Source: Chitinophaga agri (GTDB lineage Bacteria; Bacteroidota; Bacteroidia; Chitinophagales; Chitinophagaceae). Taken from it: a stretch of DNA of 64,000 nt. The DNA lies in NCBI RefSeq assembly GCF_010093065.1, contig NZ_CP048113.1, forward strand, positions 7,520,001 through 7,584,000, written 5' to 3'. Under the pieces are notes generated by a model, which did no database searches, had not been told where the DNA came from, and saw only the letters and a program-made list of their open reading frames with translations. The position numbers were made by a program, and so were the translations under genes. Shown piece by piece: positions 8,428 to 19,400 of this stretch (position 1 is the first letter of the stretch; every line of letters begins with the position of its first letter).

Positions 8428-9607
8428 AATATCCCTGGCGGTTTCTTTTGCTATAGCCGGACCGATGGCGTGTAAGGAAAAAGCTGCCCCGGCAACACAG
8501 CATGGACATCATGAAGCGGCTGTAGACAGTAGTGTGCGCCGGCTGACGAAGCCAGTGAATGTCCAGGTGGTAGCAACGCTGCCGGTGGTGAAGGCCGATA
8601 GTGGCGCGCGGATCATTACGGCACGGGTGAATGGCGTGGTGACGTATGATACGCGCAATCAGTTCAGTATTGCCAGCAGGGTAAGTGGCCGGATAGAGCG
8701 GTTGCTGGTCAAATACAATTATCAGCCTGTAAGGAAAGGGCAGCTGATCATGGAGATCTATTCTCCTGACCTGGCAGCCGCACAGCGGGAAATGTTATTT
8801 GTTGCGCGCAACGGAGGTGAATTACTTGCAGCTGCCAGACAGCGTTTACAATTACTCGGTATGCAGCCCGGGCAAATTGATCAGGTACTAAAGACCGGTA
8901 GTGTGATGTATCGCATTCCCGTGTACTGCATCGCTGATGGATATATCCTGGAGAGATCGGCTGCTGCAGCGCAGGTAACAGCAACAGCATCGTCCGCTGC
9001 TACGGGTAGTGGTGATGGCATGAGTGCTATGGGCGGAGGCGCTGCGCCATCGCCCGTAACTGTTGCCGCCGCTGTACCTTCGGCTACGCCGGTATTATTG
9101 CGTGAAGGTCAGTATGTCAGCGCCGGGCAATCGGTCTTTACGGTGTACAACGCGCAATCGCTGGTGGCGGAGTTTGCATTCCCCGCTGCACTGGCGGCAG
9201 CTATCCGGAAAGGACAGAAAATACTATTCTCTGCTGTGGCGAATGACAACGACCTGGAATCTGCACGCATCGACCTCATAGAGCCGGTGTTCAGAGATGG
9301 GCTGAACTTTATGCGCACACGTGTATATCTGAAGAATAGCCGGCTGAAAGCAGGCCAGTTGCTGACGGCCAGTATTCCTGTTGTGTACAGCCAGGGATGG
9401 TGGCTACCTGTAAAGGCTGTAGCACACCTGGGTGATCAGTCTGTTGTATTCAGGAAAGAGAAGCATATGTATGTGCCTGTTGCTGTAGAGACAGGTGTTA
9501 CAGCGGATGATATGATACAGGTGAATACTTACATCGGCAACTGGGAAATAGCGTCAAATGCTGCCTATCTGGTCGATAGTGAGAGTTTTATTAAAGCGAA
9601 TCATTAA
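8405..9607 (+). CDS. RND periplasmic adaptor (CusB-like), first copy
   Basis: A 400-residue membrane-fusion protein. An N-terminal signal ends at a Cys (GPMACKEK), so it may be a lipoprotein, although the lipobox is poor. A histidine-containing stretch (HGHHEA) follows, then a split lipoyl/barrel-sandwich domain interrupted by a short hairpin, a low-complexity Ala/Gly/Ser linker at about residues 185-220, and a beta-barrel domain. It would link the inner-membrane pump to the channel. It lacks the heavy-metal-binding domain present in the second adaptor. It overlaps the TolC-type gene by 23 nt and is followed 7 nt later by the second adaptor. Confidence 0.87.
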   Translation: MKSSYIVKISLAVSFAIAGPMACKEKAAPATQHGHHEAAVDSSVRRLTKPVNVQVVATLPVVKADSGARIITARVNGVVTYDTRNQFSIASRVSGRIERLLVKYNYQPVRKGQLIMEIYSPDLAAAQREMLFVARNGGELLAAARQRLQLLGMQPGQIDQVLKTGSVMYRIPVYCIADGYILERSAAAAQVTATASSAATGSGDGMSAMGGGAAPSPVTVAAAVPSATPVLLREGQYVSAGQSVFTVYNAQSLVAEFAFPAALAAAIRKGQKILFSAVANDNDLESARIDLIEPVFRDGLNFMRTRVYLKNSRLKAGQLLTASIPVVYSQGWWLPVKAVAHLGDQSVVFRKEKHMYVPVAVETGVTADDMIQVNTYIGNWEIASNAAYLVDSESFIKANH

Positions 9608-9614
9608 TGCAACA

Positions 9615-10835
9615 ATGGGTATGGAAAGAAAACATTTCTTAAAGGCAGCTGCTTTTGTAACCCTCATGCCTGTATTGTTCCTGCAAGCATGTGTTGAGGC
9701 TGATAAGAAGGACGGGAAGACAGAGCAGAAGCAAACGTATAGCTGTCCCATGCATCCGCAGGTAGTGCAGGATAAACCTGCTACCTGTCCGATATGTGGC
9801 ATGGACCTGGTCTTATTTGATAAGAACAGTAAAGAAGCATCACTGACGCTTGGCGAAAGTCAGATCGCACTGGCGAATATTACCACGATGGAAGTGGGTA
9901 TGGGGTCGTTATCGGATTTCAAACACCTTAACGGGCGACTGGCCATTGATCCGGAGAAGACGACAGTTGTGTCCAGCAGGGTAGCTGGCAGGATCGAGGT
10001 GCTGTATGTAAAAGAAACCGGCGTAAAAGTGAACAGGGGGCAGCCATTATATCAGATCTATTCTGAACAGCTGAATGCACTGCAGCAGGAATATCTGCTG
10101 GCGGTGGCACAGACGAAACAGTTCCCCGATGATGCACGGTTCCGGCAGATAGAGGCCGCTGCGCGTCAGAAGCTGGTACTGTATGACCAGCGCGATGAGC
10201 AGATCGCACAGCTGGTACGGTCCGGGAAAGTGAATCCCTATATGACGTATACGGCTACTGCGGGTGGTGTTGTGTCTGAGTTGCAGGTGACTGAAGGACA
10301 GTACGTGGCAGAAGGAGGGGTGATCATGCGGCTGGAGGCATATGACCGGCTATGGGTTAAGGCTGATGTATATCCTGCGGAAGCGTCACTGGTCCATGTA
10401 GGACAATCTGTGAAAGTGCTCGTCCCTGGTTGGGAAACGGCGGCTCAACCAATGACCGTTCAGTTCATCGATCCTGCTTTACAGGGCGGTAGTCAGCTGA
10501 TGCAGTTACGGGGTACGGTGAATAACCCGGATAACCGCTGGCAGCCAGGGCAACAGGTAAATGTATTATTGCCGGTGAAGCGTAAGGAGGAGCTTATTCA
10601 GTTGCCGGTAGATGCGGTGATCAGGAATGGTAAAGGCGCGCATGTATGGATAGAAACTGCGAAGGGGAAATATGAACCGAGACGGGTAAGTACCGGTATA
10701 GAGAATTTTGATGCGGTTGAGATAACTGACGGTGTGGATGAGGGAGACAAGGTAGTGATCACCGGGGCCTACCTGCTGTATTCCGAATACATGCTGAAAA
10801 AGGGTGCTGATCCAATGGTAACGATGATGGAATAA
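9615..10835 (+). CDS. cusB: RND periplasmic adaptor with N-terminal heavy-metal-binding domain (CusB-like), second copy
   Basis: A 406-residue lipoprotein (signal ending LFLQAC). The mature N-terminus has the heavy-metal-binding domain seen in CusB relatives, with YSCPMHPQVV and the CPICGMDL motif, followed by a lipoyl/barrel-sandwich part (EVLYVKETG), a helical hairpin around residues 150-200, and a beta-barrel with the DGVDEGDKVVITGAYLL end typical of the family. The Cys/Met/His ligands suit Cu(I) or Ag(I). The start could be 9615 or 9621, both directly before the signal. Together with the preceding adaptor it gives the operon two different fusion proteins. Confidence 0.9.
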   Translation: MGMERKHFLKAAAFVTLMPVLFLQACVEADKKDGKTEQKQTYSCPMHPQVVQDKPATCPICGMDLVLFDKNSKEASLTLGESQIALANITTMEVGMGSLSDFKHLNGRLAIDPEKTTVVSSRVAGRIEVLYVKETGVKVNRGQPLYQIYSEQLNALQQEYLLAVAQTKQFPDDARFRQIEAAARQKLVLYDQRDEQIAQLVRSGKVNPYMTYTATAGGVVSELQVTEGQYVAEGGVIMRLEAYDRLWVKADVYPAEASLVHVGQSVKVLVPGWETAAQPMTVQFIDPALQGGSQLMQLRGTVNNPDNRWQPGQQVNVLLPVKRKEELIQLPVDAVIRNGKGAHVWIETAKGKYEPRRVSTGIENFDAVEITDGVDEGDKVVITGAYLLYSEYMLKKGADPMVTMME

Positions 10836-10881
10836 TCCGGAAGAGGCAATAATTATCTGATCTATAACAACACACAAATCA

Positions 10882-11430
10882 ATGAAACAATTCATGAAAG
10901 TTGCCGTATTACCGGCAGTAGCAGCCTTTTTTATCACCGCTTGCGGCAGTACAGGCAGCAGCAGGGAAACACCTACAGAAGATACTACTGTTGCACTACC
11001 TCCAGCGTCTGTATCCGCAACCGGCATAAAGCTGAAAGATGATAAACTGAATGCCGTTTATCAGCAATATACACAGTTGACCTCCGCGCTGGTGAAAGGG
11101 GATGTGAAGGAAGCCCGTTTAGCCGGCAATGCGATAGCAGCAGGTGCAGCAGATATGAAAGATGGCGCAGGGCTGACGGCAAGCGCGGCGAAGATTGCTG
11201 CTACCGCAGATGTCGAAGGACAGCGGACCGTTTTTTCCCAGTTGAGCAATGACCTGATCTCGCTGGTAAAACAGTCGGGTGTCCAGTCAGGAGAGCTGTA
11301 TGTGGATTTTTGTCCGATGGCGATGGAAGATAAAGGCGCATTTTGGCTGAGTAGCAGCAAGGCTATACAGAACCCTTACTTTGGCGATGCGATGATGACC
11401 TGTGGCGAGGTGAAGGAAACGATCCGGTAG
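10882..11430 (+). CDS. DUF3347 domain lipoprotein
   Basis: A 182-residue lipoprotein (signal ending FFITAC). The mature protein is helical with the DUF3347 pattern: a first part with YQQYTQLTSALVKGD and alternating Ala-rich helices, and a C-terminal part with the hallmark VDFCPMAMEDKGAFWLSS and a later MMTCGEV. The conserved Cys/Met residues suggest binding of copper, and the domain is commonly found in Bacteroidota next to Cus-type efflux systems or fused to their adaptors. It ends the cluster: a strong terminator lies about 60 bp downstream. Confidence 0.88.
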   Translation: MKQFMKVAVLPAVAAFFITACGSTGSSRETPTEDTTVALPPASVSATGIKLKDDKLNAVYQQYTQLTSALVKGDVKEARLAGNAIAAGAADMKDGAGLTASAAKIAATADVEGQRTVFSQLSNDLISLVKQSGVQSGELYVDFCPMAMEDKGAFWLSSSKAIQNPYFGDAMMTCGEVKETIR

Positions 11431-11489
11431 CACTGGGCATTGGGAAGCAGGAGTTAGGAATGATGTTACAATAGTCTTCCACCCTGGCA

Positions 11490-11530
11490 GGGAGCGTTCC
11501 TGGCTATTAGTCAGGAACGCTCTTTATTTT
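11490..11530 (+). terminator. rho-independent terminator after the metal-efflux operon
   Basis: An 11-bp perfect stem (11492-11502 with 11512-11522, GAGCGTTCCTG/CAGGAACGCTC) with a 9-nt loop is followed by TTTATTTT. Confidence 0.88.
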
Positions 11531-11577
11531 ATGGTAGGATCGCATGATGAAAAATTCCTTATTCCTGATTTCTAATT

Positions 11578-11585
11578 TACTTTTG
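11578..11585 (+). promoter_or_regulatory. candidate -7 box (TACTTTTG)
   Basis: TACTTTTG fits TAnnTTTG and lies 9 nt before the ATG at 11595. It follows the terminator of the preceding operon, so it is a sensible promoter for the next two genes. No clear -33 TTG is visible. Confidence 0.5.
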
Positions 11586-11594
11586 CATCGCAAA

Positions 11595-12086
11595 ATGAGC
11601 CGTCTATTTACATATAATCCTTTCGAACCACTGACGCCCGCATTTATCGATATACTCACAGCTCGGGCTCATCACTATCTGGTCGTACAGCAGTTCCGGT
11701 ATCCGGGTATTGCGGAGAATAAGGGATTTATGGCCACCGCCTATCCAGCAGCAGAACAGGCGCATGATCATTTCCTGCAACTCCGGCCAGGCGAAGGAAA
11801 GGTATTACAGTTACACCAGGGAGGTGACAGGGAAAAGCTACTGTCACTGATGGTGGAAGGATCGTCCTACCGTTTCTTTTATAGTACGACTCCTGATGCG
11901 GATGCCTGTAGAAAGTTATCGCAGACCTACAAACAGAAAGTAAATACATACATACGGAGTCAGTTGCATATAAAGAATGACGGTGGATATGATGTGACAT
12001 TAAAAGTAGTTGCGGGCAGGTTTATGGCCATCATCACTTCCGGACAACAACGAAAGGAAGTATTGTTTTATGATATAATCAGATAG
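11595..12086 (+). CDS. hypothetical protein, co-transcribed with an SRAP gene
   Basis: A 163-residue soluble protein with no signal peptide or membrane segment, and no family I recognise. The sequence starts MSRLFTYNPFEPLTPAF, has a His/Tyr-rich stretch (ARAHHYLVVQQFRYPG), and ends in a beta-rich segment (VTLKVVAGRFMAIITSG). The start at 11595 is chosen over the in-frame ATGs at 11544 and 11547, which would lie upstream of the -7 box. The stop is 5 nt before the SRAP gene, so the two are almost certainly translated from one mRNA. A role in DNA damage handling is suggested only by that pairing. Confidence 0.7.
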   Translation: MSRLFTYNPFEPLTPAFIDILTARAHHYLVVQQFRYPGIAENKGFMATAYPAAEQAHDHFLQLRPGEGKVLQLHQGGDREKLLSLMVEGSSYRFFYSTTPDADACRKLSQTYKQKVNTYIRSQLHIKNDGGYDVTLKVVAGRFMAIITSGQQRKEVLFYDIIR

Positions 12087-12091
12087 TAAAG

Positions 12092-12910
12092 ATGTGCAGA
12101 AGTATCTCCATGCATTGTGAAATAGCGCTTACGACTGATGTTTTTCCTGAAATGGAAAACAGGAAGCAGGTGATGTTTGATGAAGTAGCGCGAACATATA
12201 TTGACGCTACGCAGTTTCCGCTGACAGATGTTATTGCCCGTCAGCAGGACCGTATCATATTGTCTGAAATGTCGTGGGGCGTTATGCCCCTGTTTGAAAA
12301 GGACAGGGATAAGATCGTTGCCCGCAGGATGGATATGGTCAATGCAAGAGCGGAAAGAGTGCTGGATGAAAACGCCTACTGGTTTAAGGCTGGACTGGTG
12401 AGGCAGCCGGTGCTGGTGCCTGTGACCAATATTTTTGAGTACAGGCATATCCATGGATGGAGTAACAAAGTGCCCTATGCTATTCGTACAAATCAGCAGC
12501 CCGCATTACATCCGTTCTATATTCCGGGTATGTACCAGTTACATCAGGAGTTCGATGCAAAAGGACAACTAACAGAAGTGGGTAGCTTTACGATCATCAC
12601 TACGGCGGCAAATGAAGTGATGCGTCAGATCCATAACGGAGGCAATAATCCGCATCGTATGCCGTTATTCCTGCCGCTGGACATGGCGAAGCAATGGATA
12701 TCTCCGAAACGAACGAAAGGCGATGTAAAGGAGATACTGAACTACAGTATGCCTGCAGAAGAGTTAAGTTACCATACGGTGTTTACACTGAACGGAAAGA
12801 AGAGTCGTCCTGATGGTCAGCCGAAAGATGCTTACTGGGAATGGCCTAATCTGCCTGCATTAGGAAATGATTACCCGAAGGGAAGTGCGAGTCAGACGTC
12901 GTTGTTCTGA
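12092..12910 (+). CDS. SRAP-domain (SOS response-associated peptidase) protein, HMCES/YedK family
   Basis: A 272-residue SRAP protein. SRAP proteins cap abasic sites in single-stranded DNA by forming a thiazolidine crosslink through Cys2, and have associated autoprocessing activity. The essential Cys2 is present directly after the start (MCRSIS), which fixes the start codon. Other conserved positions are visible: NARAER near residue 83 (Asn), FEYRH near 116 (Glu), and NPHRMP near 188 (His). The segment SWGVMPLF and the IPGMYQ strand also match the fold. It is longer than the roughly 220-residue E. coli YedK, partly through an extended C-terminal tail. It sits 5 nt behind the unknown 163-residue protein. 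Confidence 0.9.
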   Translation: MCRSISMHCEIALTTDVFPEMENRKQVMFDEVARTYIDATQFPLTDVIARQQDRIILSEMSWGVMPLFEKDRDKIVARRMDMVNARAERVLDENAYWFKAGLVRQPVLVPVTNIFEYRHIHGWSNKVPYAIRTNQQPALHPFYIPGMYQLHQEFDAKGQLTEVGSFTIITTAANEVMRQIHNGGNNPHRMPLFLPLDMAKQWISPKRTKGDVKEILNYSMPAEELSYHTVFTLNGKKSRPDGQPKDAYWEWPNLPALGNDYPKGSASQTSLF

Positions 12911-13487
12911 CCTGATAAATTATCTATATAATACTACTTGTTTTAGTATAGCCCGCAGCTGACAACATGCTGTATAATATCCTTGAGCCGTTCACTCCTG
13001 CCTCTAATGATGCGTTTACGGTAGACATAATTGTGCAGGGATACCTGCATAATTCGCATTATTGCCCGACATGCCTGTTTTATCGCGCCTGTCATCTATC
13101 ATTTTCATTATGAATAACCTACACTCTTTTACAGACCTGTACACTGCTGAATGTACTGCAACTGGCCTGTCTGCTCTCTGAATTTTTTTTTTCGCTGACA
13201 ATTGGTTGTATATCAGTTCGCAAATATGTAAGCGGCGAATCTGTCTTAGGATACGTATACAAAGATTAATCTTATTTATATATTTTTATATATTTGCGGC
13301 TGATGGGACTGGTAAACATTTTCACAACATTAGGAAAGATTATCGGAATTGAATACCTGGATATGGAAAGAGTTTGATCTTCGCGTTTATCGCCCCAGTT
13401 TTGCCTCTGGCTGTGTAATGAGGAATTGTACCGTCCCCTGTACCATATGAATAACGGCAGTCTAAAGGACAGCCTATAGCTATATCT
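12911..13487 (+). other. 577-bp region without a gene, upstream of the giant repeat protein
   Basis: No convincing gene on either strand. It contains a weak hairpin (ATACTA/TAGTAT, 12931-12949) after the SRAP gene, a run of ten T at about 13183-13192, and an AT-rich stretch at 13265-13296 with a -7-like box. About 190 nt separate that box from the start at 13488, so the giant gene may have a long leader. Confidence 0.6.
13289..13296 (+). promoter_or_regulatory. candidate -7 box (TATATTTG) for the giant repeat gene
   Basis: TATATTTG fits TAnnTTTG inside a very AT-rich stretch. No -33 TTG is seen at the usual distance, so this is only a candidate. It would give a leader of about 185 nt. Confidence 0.35.
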
Positions 13488-16400
13488 ATGAAAACACGTA
13501 TCGTAAACGTCTTATCAAGCCTGGTCTTGGTACTTTGTTCATTGGTCACGTTTGGCCAGATGCCCTCAAGTCCCTGTAACCCCAGTGGTGGAAAGAAAGG
13601 GGATATATTGGGTATTGAAACCAAATACAGGGCACCAGGTGGAACTGCTCCGGTGTTCACGATTCCGGCAGGTACCAGGTCAATAACGGTCTACATATCT
13701 TCCGAGACAGGACTGAACACGATTGCCGACAATCCGCAGGGTGATGAAGACTTCATTACTATCAACGCGATTATCGACTTGTCAGCCAATACTTCTTCCG
13801 GTTATGTAAACTATGCGAAGAACACATTTGTTGACGGATCGGGTACTAACCTGTATGGCTGGCAGAAAGCACCACTGAACGCTTTTATTCCCAATGCAAG
13901 TAAGATAGGAGATGCTACTCCCAACCTGAACAACGTAAACTTTACGGTGGCAGGAAATACATTAACGATCACCGAAGCTGTGACGGACATCCATTCTTCT
14001 TATTACGTGGAATATGTGTCTCCTTACAATAACTCCATCAATCCGATGGACCCTCAGGTAAGAGCGTTACTGCATGGTACAGGTGTAGCCAATACAGACC
14101 TGGTAGTACCAATTCCCGCAGGCGCCAGCATTATCAGTATATCAGGTAAAGGAACCAACTCAAGTGCCGCAGATCTCAATACGTCTGCCGGTACAGAAGA
14201 AGGGTATTCCAATCTTCGTGTAACCGTAGACCTGGATGCTGGCCTGACCGATGGTATGATCACACTGGCGAACGGTGGTGCTGACGACAGAAGATCTACT
14301 TATGTTATCAATAACCTGTCCAGTGCATCTACTGCCAACTTCCTTTCAGCTGCCGGTATTGCCGGTGACTATGCATCCAAACGTACCAGTAATGGCGCGG
14401 TGGGGGTGTATAATCCGCAGATCTATGTGAGTGGGACGAACCTGATCATCAGACGTGATGCCAGCTACGCCAGAGACTTTGATGACGCCTATGTTATAGA
14501 GTTTTACCATAGAGTAGGACAGGGGATGAGTGCAGAGTTTATTAATTCTGATATTCAGCCCATCCCTAAAGGGGTGAGTTCTATGACTGGTGTAAGCCGG
14601 ACATTTAATATTCCGCCCGGAACGAATGCGATCTATTTCAATGAAACAGGTAATGCGTGTAACACAGACAGAGAGGCGAATGAAAACTCCATTGCCGCTT
14701 ATGCATATATTGATCTGACCACAGAGACCGCCGCTGGTTATTTTTATCAGCAGGTAGGTCTGGATGGCGCCAACAGACGTGATGATAACTATGCATTTAA
14801 AGGCGTTCCCCTTAATAATACCAGCACACGTTCCCACGCAGGCACAGTAGGTTTTAAGGGACCTAACAATTATGATATCGTTTTTTCATTGTCGGCCGAT
14901 AAAACACAGCTGACTGTTACCAATATGACCGGACTGGCAAATCCTGATTATCAGTTTTTGCTGTCAATGGACTATTATGGTGCCAGACCGGATGTCGCAT
15001 TTGACGCGTCCAGTGTAGCACTGACGAAAGGACCTTCCTGTAAAGTGGTGACCGCCACCTTTAACGTATGTAACCCGGGTGCGGGTAATAGTAGTGGCGG
15101 GATGCCGGTATCCTTCTATCATGGAGATCCGACGACAGATCCTGCGGCTGTATTATTATATACAGGTGCATTTCCGGAAGACCTGCTGGAAGGAGAATGT
15201 AAGGTGTTCTCTTTTGATATCAACATGAACAGCTTCATCGACCTGAACATCGATATGACCATTGTCCTGAACGACAACGGCAGTTTTGTTCCTGGTGGCG
15301 TAGGTACCGCTGTTGGTACACCCTTTACGTTAAGTTCACTTGCTACGCAGAGTACAGTCTATAAAGAGTGTAACTATGATAATAACCTCATCACAAGAAC
15401 ACTGAATGTAAATAACTGTCCCGTTCCTAACCTTGACCCTGATCTCAGCTCAGGTGCAGCAGGTAACTATAACTATCTGAACTATTTCAATGCAGGGAGT
15501 GCAACCGGTGCAAAGATCAATGATGCAGATCTCAGTATCCTCGATCCGGGAGGTACCACACTGGCGCGTGCAACTGTTACACTGACCAATATCCTCGATG
15601 GTGCTGCTGAAGCGATTTTTGTGAATGGCACATTGCCGGCGGGTATTACAGCTACAGGTAGCGGTACAGGTACGATTATATTAAATGGTGTAGCATCCCA
15701 GGCGGACTATGTAACTGCGTTGGGTATGATCGAATACCGCAATAGTAATCCGTCTCCTAATACGACCAACCGTACTATCACAACGGTATTGTACGATGGA
15801 CTGGAGACTGGTCCGGCGTCAACGACGACTATTGTTATACTGACTGATCCGCGTATCAATGTAGTAGGTAATGCGACTGCCATTGCAGATAACAGCACAA
15901 CTGTCAATACGCTGGATGGTACAGATTTCGGTATCACTATCTCCACTACCGTTCAACATACCTTCACGATCGGTAACGTTGGTACCGGTGTTATTAATCT
16001 GACAGCTACTCCGGCTATCAGCTTTGTATCCGGCGATCCGGGATTTACTATCGTTACACAGCCAGGATCTACTTCACTGCTGGTCGGGCAGACGACCAAC
16101 TTTGTCATAAGGTTTGATCCGGCAGCACATCCGGTAGGTGTGTACACAGCCGTAGTGCGTATCGTGAATAACGAAACCGATACGGACAGAGCCGATTACA
16201 CATTTACGGTGTCAGCCACCGTGAATGGTTTACCAGTGATCACTGATAACACAGTAAATGGTAATGAAGATAATACACTTACTTTCACTGCCGCTGATTT
16301 CACCAGTCATTACAGTGATCCTGATGGTGCTCCGCTGAACAGTATAAGAATTACGAGTCTGCCGCTGAACGGTAGTTTCAGGCTGAATGGTGTAGTGATC

Positions 16401-19400
16401 AGCGTCGGACAGGATATACCAGTTGCCCAGTTGGGTAACATTACATTCGTTCCTACCGCTAACTGGAATGGTACAACAGGTTTCGACTGGAGAGCATATG
16501 ATGGTACTTCTTATTCAACGGCGACTGCCCGTGTTACTATTAATATTCAGCCAGTAAATGATGGCCCTCAGATCGTTACCCCTACAAGCATTGCGGTGAC
16601 GGAAGATATATCGGCCTCCCTGAAAGATATCTCTTTCTCAGATATAGATGCAGGCACAGGTAGTGTGACAGTGACATTCTCCGTACCGAATGGTACATTG
16701 AATGCGGTGAGTGGTGCCGGCGTGGTTGTAAGCGGTACGCCTGCTGCACTGATATTGACGGGTAGTATTCCGGATATCAATGCATTCCTGTTGGCGAATA
16801 ACGTGACTTATTCGTCTACGCAGAATCCGCCTACTACTGTATTGTTAACGGTGAATATCTCTGACAATGGCAATACAGGTTCAGGTGGCGCTTTGCAGGC
16901 TACAGCGACAGTGCCGTTAGGTATTACGGCGGTAAATGATGCACCGGTAGCGGTAGATGACAGCATCACTGTAACAGAAGATATTCCGTTCACAGGTAAT
17001 GTATTGACAAATGATACAGATGTAGAAGGAAATACGCTAACTGCCTCAATGGTAACATTGCCGGTAAACGGTACGGTTGTATTGAACACAAATGGAAGTT
17101 TCACTTATACACCGAACGCTAACTTCAACGGTCTGGATAGCCTCGTGTATAGCATATGTGACAATGGCACACCAAGCCTTTGTGATACAGCAGTGGTAAG
17201 AATTATGGTTACTCCTGTCAATGATGCGCCGATAGCGGTTACTGACAGTATCACTTTAAATGAAGATGTACCATTCAATGGTAATGTATTAACGAACGAC
17301 AGCGATCCGGAAGGAGACGCCTTAACCGCTTCCCTGGTTACTGCACCAGTAAACGGTACAGTGGCGCTGAATCCTGACGGTAGCTTTACTTATACGCCTA
17401 ACGCTGACTACAATGGACTGGATAGTTTAGTGTATAGCGTATGTGATAATGGCACACCAAGCCTTTGCGATACAGCGGTAGTAATATTTACTATTACGCC
17501 AGTAAATGATGCACCGACAGCGGTTACTGATAGTGTCACTTTAAATGAGGATGTACCATTCACTGGTAATGTACTGACTAATGATAGCGATCCGGAAGGA
17601 GATGCCTTAACTGCTTCCCTGGTCACTGCACCAGTAAACGGTACAGTGGCGCTGAATCCTGATGGTAGCTTTACTTATACACCTAACGCTGACTACAATG
17701 GATTAGATAGTTTAGTGTATAGTGTATGTGATAATGGTACACCGAGCCTTTGCGATACAGCGGTAGTAATATTTACTATTACGCCAGTCAATGATGCACC
17801 GACAGCGGTTACTGATAGTGTCACTTTAAATGAAGATGTACCGTTCACTGGTAATGTACTGACTAATGATAGCGATCCGGAAGGAGATGCCTTAACCGCT
17901 TCCCTGGTCACCGCACCAGTAAACGGTACAGTGGCGCTGAATCCTGACGGTAGCTTTACTTATACGCCTAACGCTGACTACAATGGTCTTGATAGCCTTG
18001 TCTACCAAGTATGTGATAATGGCACACCAAGCCTTTGCGATACAGCGGTAGTAATATTTACTATTACGCCAGTAAATGATGCACCGACAGCGGTTACTGA
18101 TAGTGTCACTTTAAATGAAGATGTACCGTTCACTGGTAATGTACTGACTAATGATAGCGATCCGGAAGGAGATGCCTTAACCGCTTCCCTGGTCACTGCG
18201 CCAGTAAATGGTACAGTAGCGCTGAATCCTGATGGTAGCTTTACTTATACGCCTAACGCTAACTTCAATGGATTAGATAGTTTAGTGTATAGCGTATGTG
18301 ACAATGGTACACCTAGCCTTTGCGATACAGCGGTAGTAATATTTACTATTACGCCAGTAAATGATGCACCGATAGCGGTTACTGACAGTATTACTTTAAA
18401 TGAAGATGTACCGTTCACTGGTAATGTATTAACGAACGACAGCGATCCGGAGGGTGATGCCTTAACCGCTTCCCTGGTCACTGCACCAGTAAACGGTACA
18501 GTGGCGCTGAATCCTGACGGTAGCTTTACTTATACGCCTAACGCTGACTACAATGGTCTTGATAGCCTTGTCTACCAAGTATGTGATAATGGCACACCAA
18601 GCCTTTGCGATACAGCGGTAGTAATATTTACGATCACGCCTGTCAATGATGCACCGACAGCGGTTACTGATAGTGTCACTTTAAATGAAGATGTACCGTT
18701 CACTGGTAATGTACTGACTAATGATAGCGATCCGGAAGGAGATGCCTTAACCGCTTCCCTGGTCACTGCGCCAGTAAATGGTACAGTAGCGCTGAATCCT
18801 GATGGTAGCTTTACTTATACGCCTAACGCTAATTATAATGGATTAGATAGTTTAGTGTATAGCGTATGTGACAATGGTACACCTAGCCTTTGCGATACAG
18901 CGGTAGTAATATTTACTATTACGCCTGTCAATGATGCACCGATAGCGGTTACTGACAGTATCACTTTAAATGAAGATGTACCGTTCACTGGTAATGTATT
19001 AACGAACGACAGCGATCCGGAAGGAGACGCCTTAACCGCTTCCCTGGTCACTGCACCAGTAAACGGTACAGTGGCGCTGAATCCTGACGGTAGCTTTACT
19101 TATACGCCTAACGCTGACTACAATGGTCTTGATAGCCTTGTCTACCAAGTATGTGATAATGGTACACCAAGCCTTTGCGATACAGCAGTAGTAATATTCA
19201 CTATTACTCCTGTCAATGATGCGCCAATAGCGGTTACTGACAGTATCACTTTAAATGAGGATGTACCGTTCAGTGGTAATGTATTAACTAATGATAGCGA
19301 TCCGGAAGGAGATGCCTTAACTGCTTCCCTGGTTACTGCGCCAGTAAACGGTACGGTAGCCCTGAATCCTGATGGTAGCTTTACTTATACGCCTAACGCT

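Noticed and set aside
13016..13201. Minus-strand 61-codon open frame in the gap before the giant gene
   Set aside because: It begins in the T10 run, codes a lysine-rich start by chance, and lacks a promoter or any family pattern.
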